From assembly GCA_003565575.1 (NCBI GenBank), contig PXBV01000291.1, forward strand, positions 1 to 12,979: a stretch of 12,979 bases of DNA, read 5' to 3'. The notes beneath the pieces were generated by a model that was not told the DNA's origin, made no database searches, and worked only from the letters and a program-made list of their open reading frames with translations. The translations under genes and the position numbers were made by a program. The stretch comes from Psychroflexus sp. GTDB lineage: Bacteria; Bacteroidota; Bacteroidia; Flavobacteriales; Flavobacteriaceae. Below are positions 12,893-12,979 of the stretch, in pieces. Numbering within the stretch: the first letter of the stretch is position 1; every line of letters begins with the position of its first letter.

Positions 12893-12979
12893 TTATGGAC
12901 TTACGAAATTAAGTCCTACATTAAAGAAAAAGGGATTACCTAAATTATTGACCATACCAAAATCTTGATTTCCAAAAAA
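12893..12979 (-). CDS. C-terminal end of an outer-membrane-like protein (5' part outside window)
   Basis: Minus-strand frame open from the right edge to a TAA at 12893-12895. The 28 visible residues read FFGNQDFGMVNNLGNPFFFN then VGLNFVSP. The last ~12 alternate hydrophobic and small residues (FFFNVGLNFVSP), like the closing strand of an outer-membrane beta-barrel. Too little is visible to name a family. It is upstream of, and co-directional with, the lipocalin-repeat gene (139-bp gap). Confidence 0.5.
   Translation of the reverse strand, partial: FFGNQDFGMVNNLGNPFFFNVGLNFVSP

Overview
The window reads as chromosome from a low-GC member of the Flavobacteriaceae (Bacteroidetes). Supporting signs are: about one-third GC by eye; no Shine-Dalgarno-led starts; two promoters with the Bacteroidetes -7 box TAnnTTTG; a type IX secretion (T9SS) type B C-terminal sorting domain; a small Lacal_2735/DUF6435-type protein; and the neighbourhood holA / HsdR_N nuclease / family-2 glycosyltransferase / OmpA lipoprotein, which I remember as typical of flavobacteria. 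I cannot name the genus.

Layout. 1-1298: the 3' end of a deoxynucleoside kinase gene (+) runs tail to tail into a flavin amine oxidase (-), overlapping by 9 bp. 1452-3136: a translationally coupled cysteine pair, serine acetyltransferase then O-acetylserine sulfhydrylase (ATGA overlap). 3236-6956: a ketoacyl-ACP synthase III, an enoyl-ACP reductase-like SDR and a large T9SS-exported Ig-repeat protein, packed 16 and 3 bp apart. 6957-7308: no gene, but a long structured element that looks like a non-coding RNA or folded repeat. 7309-7485: a 58-residue small protein, convergent with holA (7488-8495, -). 8540-9990: a solo PD-(D/E)xK nuclease overlapping a glycosyltransferase by one base. 10060-10902: an OmpA-type lipoprotein with its own promoter and a clean terminator.

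10985-11770 is the accessory hot spot. A strong promoter is followed not by a tRNA but by 2.7 near-identical 86-bp units. Each carries the 5' part of tRNA-Arg, an abnormal anticodon arm (7-bp CCCGAC-type hairpin) and a T arm cut off in its loop. Only the last unit is an intact tRNA-Arg(TCT), with a terminator. Nine bases later starts an 83-residue GIY-YIG endonuclease. Its stop codon lies inside a second, 5'-truncated tRNA copy that carries the same CCCGAC hairpin and an intact tRNA 3' half, so the nuclease sits between 40-bp direct repeats (one mismatch) of the tRNA 3' end. I read this as a tRNA-targeting GIY-YIG element with scars of earlier events upstream.

11771-12979: a start-less coding-like remnant with a membrane segment, a secreted protein built of two lipocalin-like repeats (-), and, at the right edge, the last codons of another minus-strand gene with an outer-membrane-like C-terminus.

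Functionally, the left half is housekeeping metabolism (nucleotide salvage, cysteine, acyl chains) and envelope or export functions, the middle holds replication (DnaX-complex delta) and envelope genes, and the right side is a small mobile or decaying tRNA locus.
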